A stretch of DNA of 64,000 nt from Amoebophrya sp. A120 (lineage: Eukaryota; Sar; Dinophyceae; Syndiniales; Amoebophryaceae): positions 564,398 through 628,397 of the forward strand of contig CAJINV010000006.1 of NCBI GenBank assembly GCA_905178155.1, written 5' to 3'. Below the pieces are notes generated by a model. That model worked only from the letters and a program-made list of their open reading frames with translations, searched no databases and was not told the origin of the DNA. Each line of letters opens with the position of its first letter. Within the stretch, counting starts at the first letter, position 1. Shown piece by piece: positions 10,446 through 22,200 of this stretch. Both the position numbers and the translations under genes were made by a program.

Positions 10446-11899
10446 GGTCTAAAATTTGCGGGCCGAGAAGGAACAGAAGTAATATCAACGAACTAAAAAC
10501 GCAGAAATGCTATATACCCACTTCTAGATGTCACGGACAACGTGCGTCCTAAACAAACAACCTGCGGTAAACCTACTCTATGCCCTCGCTGATCATGTAG
10601 TTGTCAACCGTCGAATTCATGCTTCTTTTGTCGCTGTGTCAAAAAAAATTTTCTTGCAAAGATGAACCCAGGGACCTTGTTTCCAACTGCAGCTACGTAG
10701 TAAAATTTTCTGATCCGGGAGTGAATCGCTTTATCTGCCCTTGCGCTTTTGCTTCGCTTTTTCGATCATAAACCATTCTGTTCTGTAGAGCTGCTGGACC
10801 CACTGCTGGATCCATGTTGAATGCGAGACTGCATAATTCATAAGGTTACAACTGATGGATCATTGTGTGATGTGAGATATCAACCACTTTGCTCCCGGCC
10901 TTGTAAGGTCGCTGCGGCAAATGATAGCAACTTTTTCATTCACGTCGCGGATCGTCCTGTATCCTTCAGAATTCCACTGTGGATCCGAGCGTTATTTCGC
11001 GTTGGATTCCACTTCGATAGCATTTTCAGAACCACACGAAAGAGCATTTCTGTGACCACTGTAGACATTTACTACGACCGACATCCTCCACATTCAGCAG
11101 TACATCACGGTGTAAAAGTACTTCAGGTAATTTCTAACTTACGTGCCCACTGTCGCTTGAGATCACCACTACAGAGCATCAAACATGACTGTTTCTCCCA
11201 CCTGCAGGGCGTCCTCACGAGGACCCTGTCTGATTTGTAAACGATACTTATTCATCATCCTACCGTCTCTCGTTGAGTTGTTGCCGTTCATTTTATTTTT
11301 TCATCCTCTTCAAGACCATTGCTCTGTGGCGCTGCATGGTGATTGTTCCGCCAATAATGGGTCCTCCAACAAGAGTTGTATTGTTGTGCAAAAATTCTCA
11401 GAGCATGAAGTTTCGCTATATAATCCTCTTCTCGACAGATCAAAAATTATCTAGACTTGATGTGCTGCTTTAGAAACATTTCCACAGCAGAGCTCCGGTA
11501 TTTTCTATTCGACAAAATATCTATTCAAGTGTGTGTGATTGTGTTCTAGTTTTCGATAAAATACAGTGTTTTCGACGATTAAAAAGTTATGTTCTAGTGT
11601 TCGATAAAATACAGTGTGCTAAAATACAAAATACAAGTGTGCTTGTGCTAAAATACAAAATACAAGGGAGAAAAACCGTGGTAAATCGCTCTGCTGTGGT
11701 TTTTATAGCGTTGTCAACAAACTAGAAAGTGCCACCGTCTAGGAAACTCAAGTGTGATTGTATCAGAAGGGGATTGTCGTGTGAAACTTAACAATAAATT
11801 CAGAAGCCACTACTTAAATATAAATTCTTCAATTTTACAAAAAAAACTCAACGGAGCACTGCACTAGACCACTTTCCAATCCAAGAAAGCTTTCCAGCT
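10446..11899. other. Spacer between genes C and D
   Basis: About 1.45 kb without a convincing gene. Near its left half the sequence is ordinary AT-rich DNA; near 11.54-11.67 kb it has the short direct repeats listed separately. Confidence 0.6.
11543..11667. repeat. Two interleaved short direct repeats
   Basis: TTCGATAAAATACAGTGT occurs at about 11552 and 11600, each after GTTCTAGT; then GTGCTAAAATACAAAATACA occurs at about 11617 and 11645. A local duplication in the spacer, no function evident. Confidence 0.85.
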
Positions 11900-14793
11900 T
11901 TAGCGGAACCGCTTGAAGAGCTTCTTGGCCGCCTTCTTGGCCTTCCGGGCCGCCTTCTTCGCCTCTTATCAAGACGGAAAATCCCCCCTCCCAAGGTCGA
12001 AAACGAAACTTGTCGTGCTGTATTTGAGTACACAAATCGACTTGCAATGCTACAAGCCCAAGAGCCGCAGCTGCGGCCGAGTTTGCAGGTAGTTTGTCAT
12101 GCTGCTTTCCACTTCCAGCTGCCTCCTGTCATGATGAAGGCGCAAAGGTTTAAGTATTCCCACGCCACCCAGCGCTACAGTGTCAACACCTTTCCGCCCT
12201 AGCATTACAAAGCTTCCTTGTGGCCACAAATCAGCATCACAAATTTCCTTTTCGATATGGGCAGGAGGGATTTTTCTTCTTGATACCTCGCGCTTCGCCT
12301 TCTTGGCGGCCTTTTTCGCGGCTTTCGCGGCCTTTTTCGCCGCCTTCTTGGCCTTCCGGGCGGCCTTCTTCGCTGCCTTGGCGGCGCGGGATTCCTTGAT
12401 CTTGTTGCCAATCGCCCCTGCCTATGGATTGCAAAAGTGTCTGGGTCTGGAAACTTGTGATGCTAAAATGTGCATGATGAAAACACTGCCGTAATGACAG
12501 TCCGGCATGACAACTTCCTCCAAAAACGCTTCGTCATAGGCAATCCGCATGAGAAGCTGCGCTTTGGCATGAGAAAAGAGGCTGCGGCTTTTGTTCATTA
12601 CGCAACTACACAGACTTTATTCTAGGAATGTGGAGCTAGCATTACAAGTGCCAACCTTCCAGACCCAGGAGACATTTTTGCAGTGCATACTGCCGCGCCC
12701 TTCAGCTTGTTGCCGACGGCGGTGGCACCGGCCTTCACCTGCTCGCGGAAGGTCATTTTCGTGGCGGGCGACTCATCCGAACCAGTGTCCTCATCCGAAC
12801 CAGTGTCATCCGCGGCGTCCATCGAGGTCGGCAACGGCGTCGTGGTCGTGGTGGTCATCATGCCGTCGGGATCAACTGCAAATATATGTCTGGGTCTGGA
12901 AGAGCCCAAGTTTGTCATGCACATGTTGCATCATCCATGACATCTGTGATGTATACTCTAGCATCACAGATTTATTCCTGCGGCCTTCTTGATGCCTTTA
13001 TTCTGCATGACAAATTCCCTCTCCGCATAGCAAAAACTGGACTCGTCTTCCTGGTCATGCAAGACAAATTCTTAAACATAAAATCAAAAGGCAGCGTCAC
13101 AAGTTGCATCCACTTCCAGACACAGACATATTTGCAATGGATACTCGGCCTTGGCGGAAGCCGCCTTCTCCTCCTCACTCATTTCGGCGCACTCGGTCTT
13201 CTTGTCCTTACCGAAGGTGATCTTCGCATCATCCCCGCAGCAGAACTTTCCGGTCGGGCACAGCTGGTCTGGGGGCACCATGCCCTGGCAGCACTGCTGA
13301 AACTTGTTGGGGTGGTCCTCGCAGATGGGGTTGCCGCTGGCGCAGGCGGCGTCGACGACCTGCGGGGTCGCCTCCGGGTTGCCGGCCAGGAAGAGGATCT
13401 GATACGAAAACGAAAATGTTGATTTTTGTCATGCGGAATTAACATTTCAGAAACACACTGTCATGCTGGACATCAATCACTCCACTAGTCCGTGTTTAAA
13501 AACATAAAAACAATAAAAATCTAAATTTCTCATGCGGTTTTAACACTACAATAAACCACACCTACAGAAGCACTACTTATACCCTTGAGCACTCCTCGGA
13601 ACCATCGGGCAGTCCGCCGGCCTCGCCCTCCATTGCGTACGTCCAGTTCTCGTCCTTGGTGTCCTCAATGGTGGTGGTGCCGAGCTTTCCATCCTCCACT
13701 TTCTCGACCGTCTTGGTACCGAAGTGCCCCATCACATCGTAGGCGAAACAGGGTTATGCATTAGTAGAAGAGCATCGTGTGCTTGGTGAGAATTTTTGCA
13801 TGACAGATTTCATCTTTAGAACTGAAAGTGAAGTAATCGAACTTTTGTCATGCGGAGTACGATACTTATGACAAATCAGATCTGTCATGCAATTTTCCCA
13901 AAAACGACTACGACACTTCTTACAAGCATAGCTTTCTTTGGGGGATGATGTCGCAGGACTTGGAGTCGATCATGAGCTTGACACACGCGGCGCAGGCTTG
14001 CTCCTTCTTGCTGTATTTTTCGGATTTTTTGATTCAACTTGTCATGCATAAACTACACGATTGAACAAATCTGTCATGCTTTTCTCGCATCGCTGTCGTT
14101 TTAACAAAGAAACAAAAAATATCAAAAGAAAAAAGTTCGTCACGATCACTCATGCGCATTCTTGCAATACAAAATTGTGTGTCATGCGTAAAAATGCATC
14201 ACAGCCAAACTTCATTAGGGATTTCCCTAGTGTTTCTGCAATACAAGGAAAGTTTGTGATGCTGAGAAAGTTTGTAATGCAAAACCTGCAAGTTAGTGAC
14301 TGTGACAAACATTTTTCTCTCCATAAAAAAAATTATACCCGTACACCCCCTCGCCTTCCCTTTCGCCCGTAGTTCCATCGTCGGGCAGTGCGGGCTTCAA
14401 CACCTCGTCCAAATTTGAGTAACTGGCCGACCAGGCGGTCTCGCAGACTGGCAAAGCAGAGGTGGTCGTGGCGGAAGAGAGCAAATATCAACTGCAAAAG
14501 TGTCTGGGTCTGAAAACTTGTGATGCAAGTCCGTGAACAATAAGTACGCTGTGATGTGCCGCCAAGCATGACAAGTTTTTTCGTGCTTCTGTACTGCGTA
14601 TTTCGCATGAGAAACTGCGCTTTTGCATGACAGGCAAGAGGGCCTCTTTGTGGCCACGCAATACAGACTGCAGAGCCATGCCAGACTGGCATTACAAATC
14701 TTGCAATCTCGCAGACCCAGACATTTTTGCAGTTGATAGCAAACCCAAGGTTGCGACTGTTGATCGCATTTTAGACGAATTGGAAGTTCGCAT
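11900..14793 (-). CDS. Gene D: secreted Cys-rich protein with Lys/Ala-rich tail, 355 aa
   Basis: Exons 14793-14739, 14480-14339, 14010-13931, 13749-13583, 13398-13144, 12864-12690, 12417-12286 and 11961-11900. The start MRTSNSSKMRSTVATLGLLS followed by ATTTSALPVC is a likely signal peptide. The middle holds many Cys, including ACAACVKLMIDSKSC and a cluster around FQQCCQGMVPPDQLCPTGKF. An acidic Thr/Asp/Ser linker with two TGSDE repeats follows, and the last 55 residues are almost only Lys, Ala and Arg (runs such as KAAKKAAKAAKKAAKKAKRE), ending LFKRFR. The tail resembles histone H1-like or DNA- or membrane-binding peptides, odd in a secreted protein. I do not recognise the family. Introns 14011-14338 and 13399-13582 are GT-AG (both donors GTATAA); five are introners. 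The join at 13755-13930 is less certain because its flanks no longer match. Confidence 0.75.
11967..12285. mobile_element. Introner family 2, 319 bp (gene D)
   Basis: Flanks CCTCT / CCTCG (4 of 5). Ends TATCAAGACGGAAAATCCCC and GGGATTTTTCTTCTTGATA. It interrupts the Lys/Ala tail. Confidence 0.9.
12423..12689. mobile_element. Introner family 1, 267 bp (gene D)
   Basis: Flanks CTGCC / CTGCC exact. Ends TATGGATTGCAAAAGTGTCT and TTTTTGCAGTGCATA. Confidence 0.92.
12870..13143. mobile_element. Introner family 1, 274 bp (gene D)
   Basis: Flanks GTCGG / CTCGG (4 of 5). The left end reads GATCAACTGC, a T to G change at the first base; right end TTTGCAATGGATA. Confidence 0.87.
13755..13930. mobile_element. 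Introner family 4, 176 bp, degraded (gene D)
   Basis: Ends TATGCATTAGTAGAAGAGCA and the complement of TATGCTTGTAAGAAGTGTCG, so the inverted repeat is worn. Flanks AGGGT / GCTTT do not match. Removing it plus 5 nt still keeps frame (RKRFAYDV); a GTAAGA donor inside the right end is an alternative. Confidence 0.65.
14486..14738. mobile_element. Introner family 1, 253 bp (gene D)
   Basis: Flanks GCAAA / GCAAA exact. Lies right behind the signal-peptide exon. Ends TATCAACTGC and GCAGTTGATA. Confidence 0.93.
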
Positions 14794-16137
14794 CTTTAGA
14801 GGATCTACTTCCGGGGTTTACGACGAGGAAGCCTTCCCTAAATTCCGTAGCCTCGCTGGATGGGTAGTGCTGCTGGACACTACGCTATTCGGTCTAGGGT
14901 GATGAGAATTTTTTAAACAGAAGGTTTTGCGACAAAAGATGAAGGACGAAGTGGTTTTAGAACATTTTGACACTGGATTTTGGATCTTTTTCTGCCAGAA
15001 AGACGGCGGAGACGAATAAAACTTGATCCACATAAATTCCGAACAACGAACGGAAGAAGAAACGGAAACGCTGACAATGAAAACCGGAAAGTTTGTCATC
15101 GTCAAATCTAAAAGATGAAATATCCAAAGGACACGCGAAATTTTTGCTGCTCTCCGTTGATAGAGAACTGCTGAACACAATTGGTAGCCGCTTGTCAACA
15201 CCACCTAAAAAGTAGTGGCACTAATAATTTCGCTTTTTAATCTTGTTGCACCAAGTCGTATTATTTCCTCTGCAAAAATAACGGTTCTTTAAACTGCTCC
15301 AATAAAAGCCAATTTATCATCCTTCTCTGCGCAGCCTGTTGGTGATAAATAGTGTTTATAAATCCTTCCAGTGTGGTTGTTGGTGTTTGTGATTGTTAAT
15401 AGAAAAAATCTAGTGTCGTGAAGACCGTTTTAGTCGTGATGATCGTGATGTTGTTCACTGTCAGTATAGTACCCTTGCACCAGAAACACGGCCCAAGCAT
15501 ACTTAGTACATCAGCAGGCCCTCTCTCGCAGCGTTCGGTTCTTTCGCAAGAGAAAGTACACTCCTTTGTAGTTTTCGAAAGCAGTGGTCGTTCTTTCCTG
15601 TACAACTTCCGGGGGTTTGAAACATCATCCACTTAGTACTTCGAAGGCGCGTTCCACCGTACCAGAAGAGCAGTCGGCGAAGAAATGGAGTGGCGGAAAA
15701 TTATCACGAACAGCCGAACTGTTTGAGTTCTGATGTGTCCTCGTGGTTATTCTTTTGTACTGGATGATTCTGCTGCCGGTTTTTCTCCTGCTTCACGCGA
15801 GCAGCTACTGCTGCGGCACACCAGTGTTGTACTATCTCCATTTTCTCCGTCTACTCTGCGCCAGTTGTTGAAAAAAGAAGATCAAACTGCGTGGTCGTGT
15901 TTTTAGCGTGTTGAGGTGGAACAAGTACTATTTAGTCACTGCTGTAGTTCCTCTTAGCGCCGCGTGGAGAGGAGCAAGACCCGCAGACACAGGTACTTCT
16001 CCGCTTATTTTCGATGCTCCAATAGTATTAAAGAAGAGTCTGTTGTTCATCCCCCGGTCGTGAAGGTAGAGCTGCTTTACTCTGTTTCATCTACCGCGTT
16101 CTTCTGCAACTCCGGTAAAAATACGACGAGTTCATCT
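14794..16137. other. Spacer between genes D and E
   Basis: About 1.3 kb. Short frames on both strands only (minus 15204-14818, plus 15418-15636), none with a recognisable feature. Confidence 0.6.
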
Positions 16138-17556
16138 TTACAGATCATCGTCCTCATCATCGTCAATCGGCACTGCCGCGGCCGCCGCCGCTTCCTGCTC
16201 AATCCGTGCGATGTCCGCGGCGTCAATCTGCACGACGGGCGGCTTCGCGAACTCCTCCACAAAGACCAAATCCTTGTTGTTACAGAGTCGTCGCGCGAGC
16301 CACAGGAAGGGCTTCTCAAAGTTGAAGTTGGAGCGGGCGGAGAGATCGTAGTACCTGTTATAGATAGGTTTTTAGGTATCACAAAGCTTTTCGTCATCTC
16401 CACTTGTCATGCAGAGTGCAACTTTGTAATGCGTGGTTTGCAATATCCTTCACATTAGTCATGCATATTTGGACACCAAAAACAAATCAATTTATACTGC
16501 AGATTCCTCTTTCTGTGGAATTGGATGTTTCGTGCCTTCACCTGCCGGTCCTTGACATCCACCTTATTCCCTACCAACACGATCGGGATCTGCTCGCACA
16601 CTCGCACGATGTCCTTGTACCTGTGATAGAATGTGGTGGTTTCCATGCTTTTTACTTTTTCTGCATCACAAAAATCTTTTATCCCACCTTTTCCGCATCA
16701 CAAGTTTTCCGTTTCTGATGAATCTGAAAATTGAATAATTTCAATTTGTCATGCTACAGTAACACAAAGACACTATTTTTCTCATCCTGAAACGCGCATG
16801 AAGAGAAATTTGTATACCATTCCGGGACGTTTTTGTAGGTGATACGGGAGGTGACGTCGAACATGATGATTGCGCATTCCCCCTGGATGTAGTACCTTTA
16901 GATGAAATTTGTATTGCTGATAAATTGTTTTGCTAAAAGAAACAAAAGGTTTGTCATGCTGCTTTCGACGCTATGCGGTATCAAGTTCCAGATGGACGAC
17001 ACGATCTGTCATGCGTCCTCTCCAATGAACCGCAAGCAGATATGCTTCTCTTCTGCCTTTGATCCCTTTCCCGCATGACAAACAAGCCGCGTAAAGAATA
17101 AAGTATACCCGTCCCTCAATCCGCCCATCTTTTCCTGTCCTGCGGTGTCCCACACATTGAAGCAAATCACACCGCAATTTGTCGTGAACTTTAGGGGGTG
17201 CACCTCCACACCGAGCGTTGGAATATACTTCTTCTCGAATTCACCTGTGATAAGTAGTAGAGTGTGTTGCATGTTGACAAACTTGTGTTGCGATGGAAGG
17301 TTGACAATACTAAGTACCCACTTTGTCTTCATGCACGACATCGCATGACAAATATCAGCAGCATGATGAGATGAAATGGAATTTGTAATGCGGGTTGACC
17401 TTAAGAAAAACATTTGTAATGCATGGCTGCAATACCTGTCAAGTGTCTTTTCACCAAAGTCGTCTTTCCTACACCGCCATCCCCTACCAACACCAATTTC
17501 CATTCCGCCTCCACCTTTGGTGCCTGCGGTACCTGCTGCTGTGGCTGTCCGAACAT
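16138..17556 (-). CDS. RAN: Gene E: Ran GTPase (nuclear transport)
   Basis: Exons 17556-17436, 17244-17109, 16895-16818, 16620-16498 and 16354-16138 give 224 aa, the normal Ran length. Ran sets the direction of nuclear import and export by its GTP state. Visible: P-loop [20 protein letters not shown], effector part [14 protein letters not shown], switch [21 protein letters not shown] (Gln of DTAGQ present), guanine site [33 protein letters not shown], and the acidic Ran tail ending DDDEDDDL. All four introns are GT-AG: 17245-17435 (GTATTG), 16896-17108 (GTATAC), 16621-16817 (GTATAC), 16355-16497 (GTATAA). None has intact introner ends, but each contains the introner words TTTGTNATGC or their complement. 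The start MFGQPQQQ is the only Met upstream of the P-loop in frame. Next upstream on the same strand is importin alpha. Confidence 0.97.
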
Positions 17557-19224
17557 TTTGCCTGGTTGGAGCTCTTCAGGAAAGCGAACTTCAGAAACGG
17601 TTGTAAGAGATTGAATTTTTATTTTCGATAGGAAAGAAAGTCGCTTTCAACAACAGTATGTTTATTTAAACGTATAGTGTAGTTCAAGCTATCAGGTCGT
17701 CGTAGTCTGCAAATTTAGAAACTTAAACCGCAAAATAAAACAATCTTTGGCCGATAGAGCTGCACCAGAAAAGGTTTGCACTAAGAGTGAGTGTCGCTGT
17801 CGTAACTAATAAAGTGGTCCTCGTGCGTAAATGAACTTCTGTTGAAACACCGCTGGTTTTCTCTGACGACGTTAAAGTAAAGGGGCCTGTGTGTATAGTT
17901 GTTGAAAATTATGGTTCAAGAAATGTGCAAAATTCAATCCAGTTTGGCAATTTCAGTGTGTCCCTTTCTACAGGGTATAATTACAACTTGCAATTTGTCG
18001 ATACTACACTGCAGCTATGAGTAAACCTACTTGCAATTATTCAAGTCTAGATCGCGATTCAGAGTAAGGTGGACCTCCACACGGCAGGTGCACTACGGGG
18101 CTGAAGAAATTTCTCCGCCACTAGACCGGCCGTGCTTTGACTCGAATCACACCTCCTTTGGTCGGAAAAAAAAACCCTTTCGCTATGTTTGATTTTGGCG
18201 AAGATTTTTTGCGATAGAATTTGTATTTCTGATCGGGTGAAGAAGTAGATCCGCTTGTGTTGACTCTGGTGCCACTAGAACCGTTTTGATATTTCACTAC
18301 CTCCTATTCACCAGATCGCGATCTTCTTCTTCTCACACACACGCTTGAGATGAAACGCACTTTGTCTTCGCTTCGACACATTTTCGCACGTTAGAAGATG
18401 GATAAGTACTCACCTACTAGTGCACTCGTCAAGAGCATCATTTGTTTCCACCGCCTCGAGGTGGATGATCTCGTTTTAAACCAAATGATTTGCTACCTTG
18501 TGGTGCACCACAACAGTAGTTAGAGCTGCTTCTCAGCTAGCTTCTCTCGCCACAAGTTGTGTTCCAACCTTGTCCTCTTTGTTCCTCGGGTAGTCGGAGG
18601 CGCAGCAAGGCACCTTGTGATGTCGGCAGCTGCGAGGACACGCCACAGCTACCCCTTGCTGTTTGTGCGGCGCATTTTGGTTTCCATGAACTACCGGGGT
18701 CTACTTCTTTTCCGTCTCTTCATCCGCTAAAAGTCAAATTTTCTTAATCTCTTCTCCGCATTGGTGTTTGATGACCTAGTGTGGTCTGTAGTGTCGTCGC
18801 ATAGTGTTCTTGTGTAACAAAGGTTCGCTCGTAATCCAATATCATATGAGCACATTGTGTGTGGGTCTTCGTAGCGAGTGAAATCGAAAACCTATGACAG
18901 CTGGCTTCAACACTGCATATTATCGTTTCTACTTCACGATGACATTTTCAACCAAAGGAATCAGTATTGTGCTATATAAATGCAGTAGTAGAGCCAGACT
19001 ACACCTACGTGGTCTAGTACTTCATACTAGGTAAAACAAACTCGTTGCATTTTATTTGTCACGATGTTTATTTGATGCACATCACAGTACTTCTATCCGC
19101 TATAGTGTAAAAATTTTTGTCGTCTATACGTTTCCGATAAATCCATCAAGGCAAAATCGAGCTGCTGTACTGAAGACTGTTTCATCTTGACAAAAAATGA
19201 TGTCCGCATTCTTTTTCCCTTTCT
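17557..19224. other. Spacer between Ran and importin alpha
   Basis: About 1.67 kb without introner elements, repeats or a convincing frame. It separates two genes of the same pathway on the same strand. Confidence 0.6.
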
Positions 19225-22200
19225 TTACGAGAAATCAAAATTTTGAATTTTTTCCATGCCCTCGCCGAAGGTCATGTTGTTGTCGTCTAAATTTCCGAAT
19301 CCCCCCATGCCGTCTTCCGCTTCCGACTCACTATCCGGGAAATATTTCGTTTTGAACTCCACAAATTTGTCCAGCAGCGGTTCCAGCTGCTTGTTCTTCG
19401 AGTTGTGCAACCGGGTGATCAATTCCTCGATCTTCTCCGCATACCCACAGGTCGCCGCGATCTGCTGGTAGTGGTCCGCCAGGGAATTCGTGACCTGTTG
19501 CGGTTATCGAGTGCAAACATGTCTGGGTCTGGGAGATTGCGAGATTTGTCGTGCTAGTCTGGCATGACTCAGGAATCTGTATTGCGTGGCAACCAAGAGC
19601 TCCTTTTGCCTGTCATGCAATAAACACGCAGTTTCTCATGCGGAATACGCAACTCAGAAGCATGAAAAAACTTGTCATGCTTGGCGGCGCATTACAGTGT
19701 GGTTATTATTCAGTGACCTGCATCACAACTTTCCAGACCCAGACATATTTGCATTTGATAGCGGTACGCCCGTGCCGTCTGGCTGCATGGTGGTAACTTG
19801 TTGCGTCGAGGACAATACCTTGGCGGAGCTATCGACCAAATTCGACAACAGCGGGGGCTCGAGCTGTTTGTTGTGGAATAAGTGGAGGAAAAACGTCGCC
19901 TGGTGGAAAAACATGACCGGGACTTGCTGGTACTTTTCCAAGCCGTACGCGTTGGTTTTCAGCGTGTTCTCCGTGACGAATTGAAAGATGGTCTGCAGTT
20001 CTGGCTGGTAGTTCGGATTCCCCTGCTCCTTCGTCGTCATCACCTGGACAATCTGTTCGGACAGGAAGGATACGTCGTTGGTGGCGAAATAGTTGGTGAA
20101 GCAGTAGATCAGCTCTTTCACCGTGTCATACTTCATCTTGGACCAGGCTTCGTTCTGCTGAAAATTCTTATGACACTGCACAACTCCCCCTTCCCCTCAC
20201 TTGTAATATTCCATGAACCGCAATACAAACACCAACACACATGGAGCCTGTGCATGACAAGTTCTTCATGCGCCTCGTGTAAGTCGTACTGTTTGTGCTT
20301 CCGAAATTTGTCATGCAAACAGTCCCACAGCCCAGCAATTGGATTCAGGGTTTGGCATGACAAATGAGGGGGAAGGGGAGTTGTGCACTCTCATAATTTT
20401 GCCCGAGCTCCGACATTATGTCGAACACGTTCAGGTACTGGTTTTTTTTTTGAATTTGGATTTGGTTCTCCGCAATACAAAAACGCTTTTTCATTCGCTA
20501 TTCGCATGACAGGTTCTCCCACGACTGCAGTCTGTGAACAAGCTGCGTGTTGACCACGACGCAACTCTGTGATGCGAAACAAAACCATCAGGAACTACAA
20601 GTAGAGGATTATCAAGATCCGGAGAAGTACCTCTGCCGGCGGTGCTGGTGGGTCTTCGGTTGGCCACGTGTTCGATGGATTCTCAACTCTCGGTATCAAA
20701 AGGAAAAATCTCCCCTCCCCATATCGAAAACGACGTTTCTGATGCTGGATTCGTGTACACAAATCCGGGCTGTCTTGCTGGGGAGGACTTCTGCAGGCCC
20801 ATGCCAAGTGTGGGGAAGGAATTTCTTGCCTAGGCGTCCAGCACGAAAAACGTCCGCGCTGTAGGTCCAGCAGCATGATAAACCGCCTGCACAGTGCGGC
20901 GGTTGTCTGTGGAGTTGCCTGCTTGCAAGACAGACGCGATTTGCGACCACAAATCCGCATCACAAATTTCCGAAAATATTATACCTTTTCAGTACGGGGA
21001 GGGGAGATTTTTCTTTGCGATACTCGGGTCCTGTATCGGGTTCAAGCTATGATGGGAAACAACCTGTCCTCCTTCCCATTCATGATAGCTGGCGACTATC
21101 ATACAAAATGGAGTCAACTTCTACTTACACAGCAGGCTGTGTAGTCATGCAAAATGATGATCATGATGTCGCAGGAATCTTTTGTCTCTGATCGCTTTTC
21201 CTCTTGGCGGACCGCGTGTGCATGACCTATTTCGGCGAGGATGAGGACCAATACCAAAGCAGCACGACTATCTAGGGGTTTGCTGAGACGTTCTTGTCAT
21301 GCAGAAGTTACTTCTCGAATGCACGGGTACTAGTCCTATAATCTGTGTTGCTGCAGAGGGTCGTGCAGCAATATTAAACAAACAAACATCAAAGGACGAC
21401 ATCAACGGACGACAAGTTGTATTTTTTTTTTCCATACAGGTTGGAATTCGGCGACAAATCGTAGGGGAGAATACTTGCCAAAACCTGATCCGGCAAGGCT
21501 GCGAGTAGATTGGACACCAGCCAGCAATATGATATGCAAAAGTGTCTGGGTCTGGAAGAATGCAACTTGTCATGCTAAATCTGAAGCATACAAAAATCTG
21601 TGTTGCATGATTACCAAAAGTGGTCCAGTTTTGACCAAGTCGGGAGGGAGTTTCTCATGCAGGGTAGTCATGAGAGAGATCGCACAGAATCTGTCATGCT
21701 AGGTCCTGCATTCCAGACCTCGTGGGTCATGGAAAAGGTGCATGACAAATCTGACAATCTTCCAGACCCGGACATTTTTACAATCCATAAGCAACCTTCT
21801 TTCCTCGCCTGTGCGTGGTCGATGACGCGGAGCATTTTCAAAACCGCTGGGAGGATCCCGGATAACAGGCACACGTCGGTGTACTGTCTCGCTTCGGCGG
21901 ACACGAGCTCACCTAACGCTTTCAAATATCAAATGCAAATATCCCCGGAGGTCTGGATGAAACTTGTGATGCTAAAACGTGGATGATATTAAAAACAGCT
22001 CCGAATGCAACCTAGCATGACAACTTTCCAGAACGCTTTCTCGTACGTATATCCGCATGAGAAACTGCGTGCTTGTGTGTACAAATGAGGCTACGACTTT
22101 TGTTGGTTTATGCAATACAGATTTCCTAGCTATGGAAAGCTAGCATTACAAGTTCCAAGCTTCCAGACCCAGACATATTTGCAATGCATATCAACGCGGG

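Noticed and set aside
9670-10452. Plus-strand frame of 260 aa
   Set aside because: Exactly antisense to the low-complexity N-terminus of RRP8; hydrophobic runs come from complementing Lys/Glu/Thr codons.
14818-15204. Minus-strand frame of 128 aa upstream of gene D
   Set aside because: Different frame from the signal-peptide exon and AT-rich composition; likely spacer.
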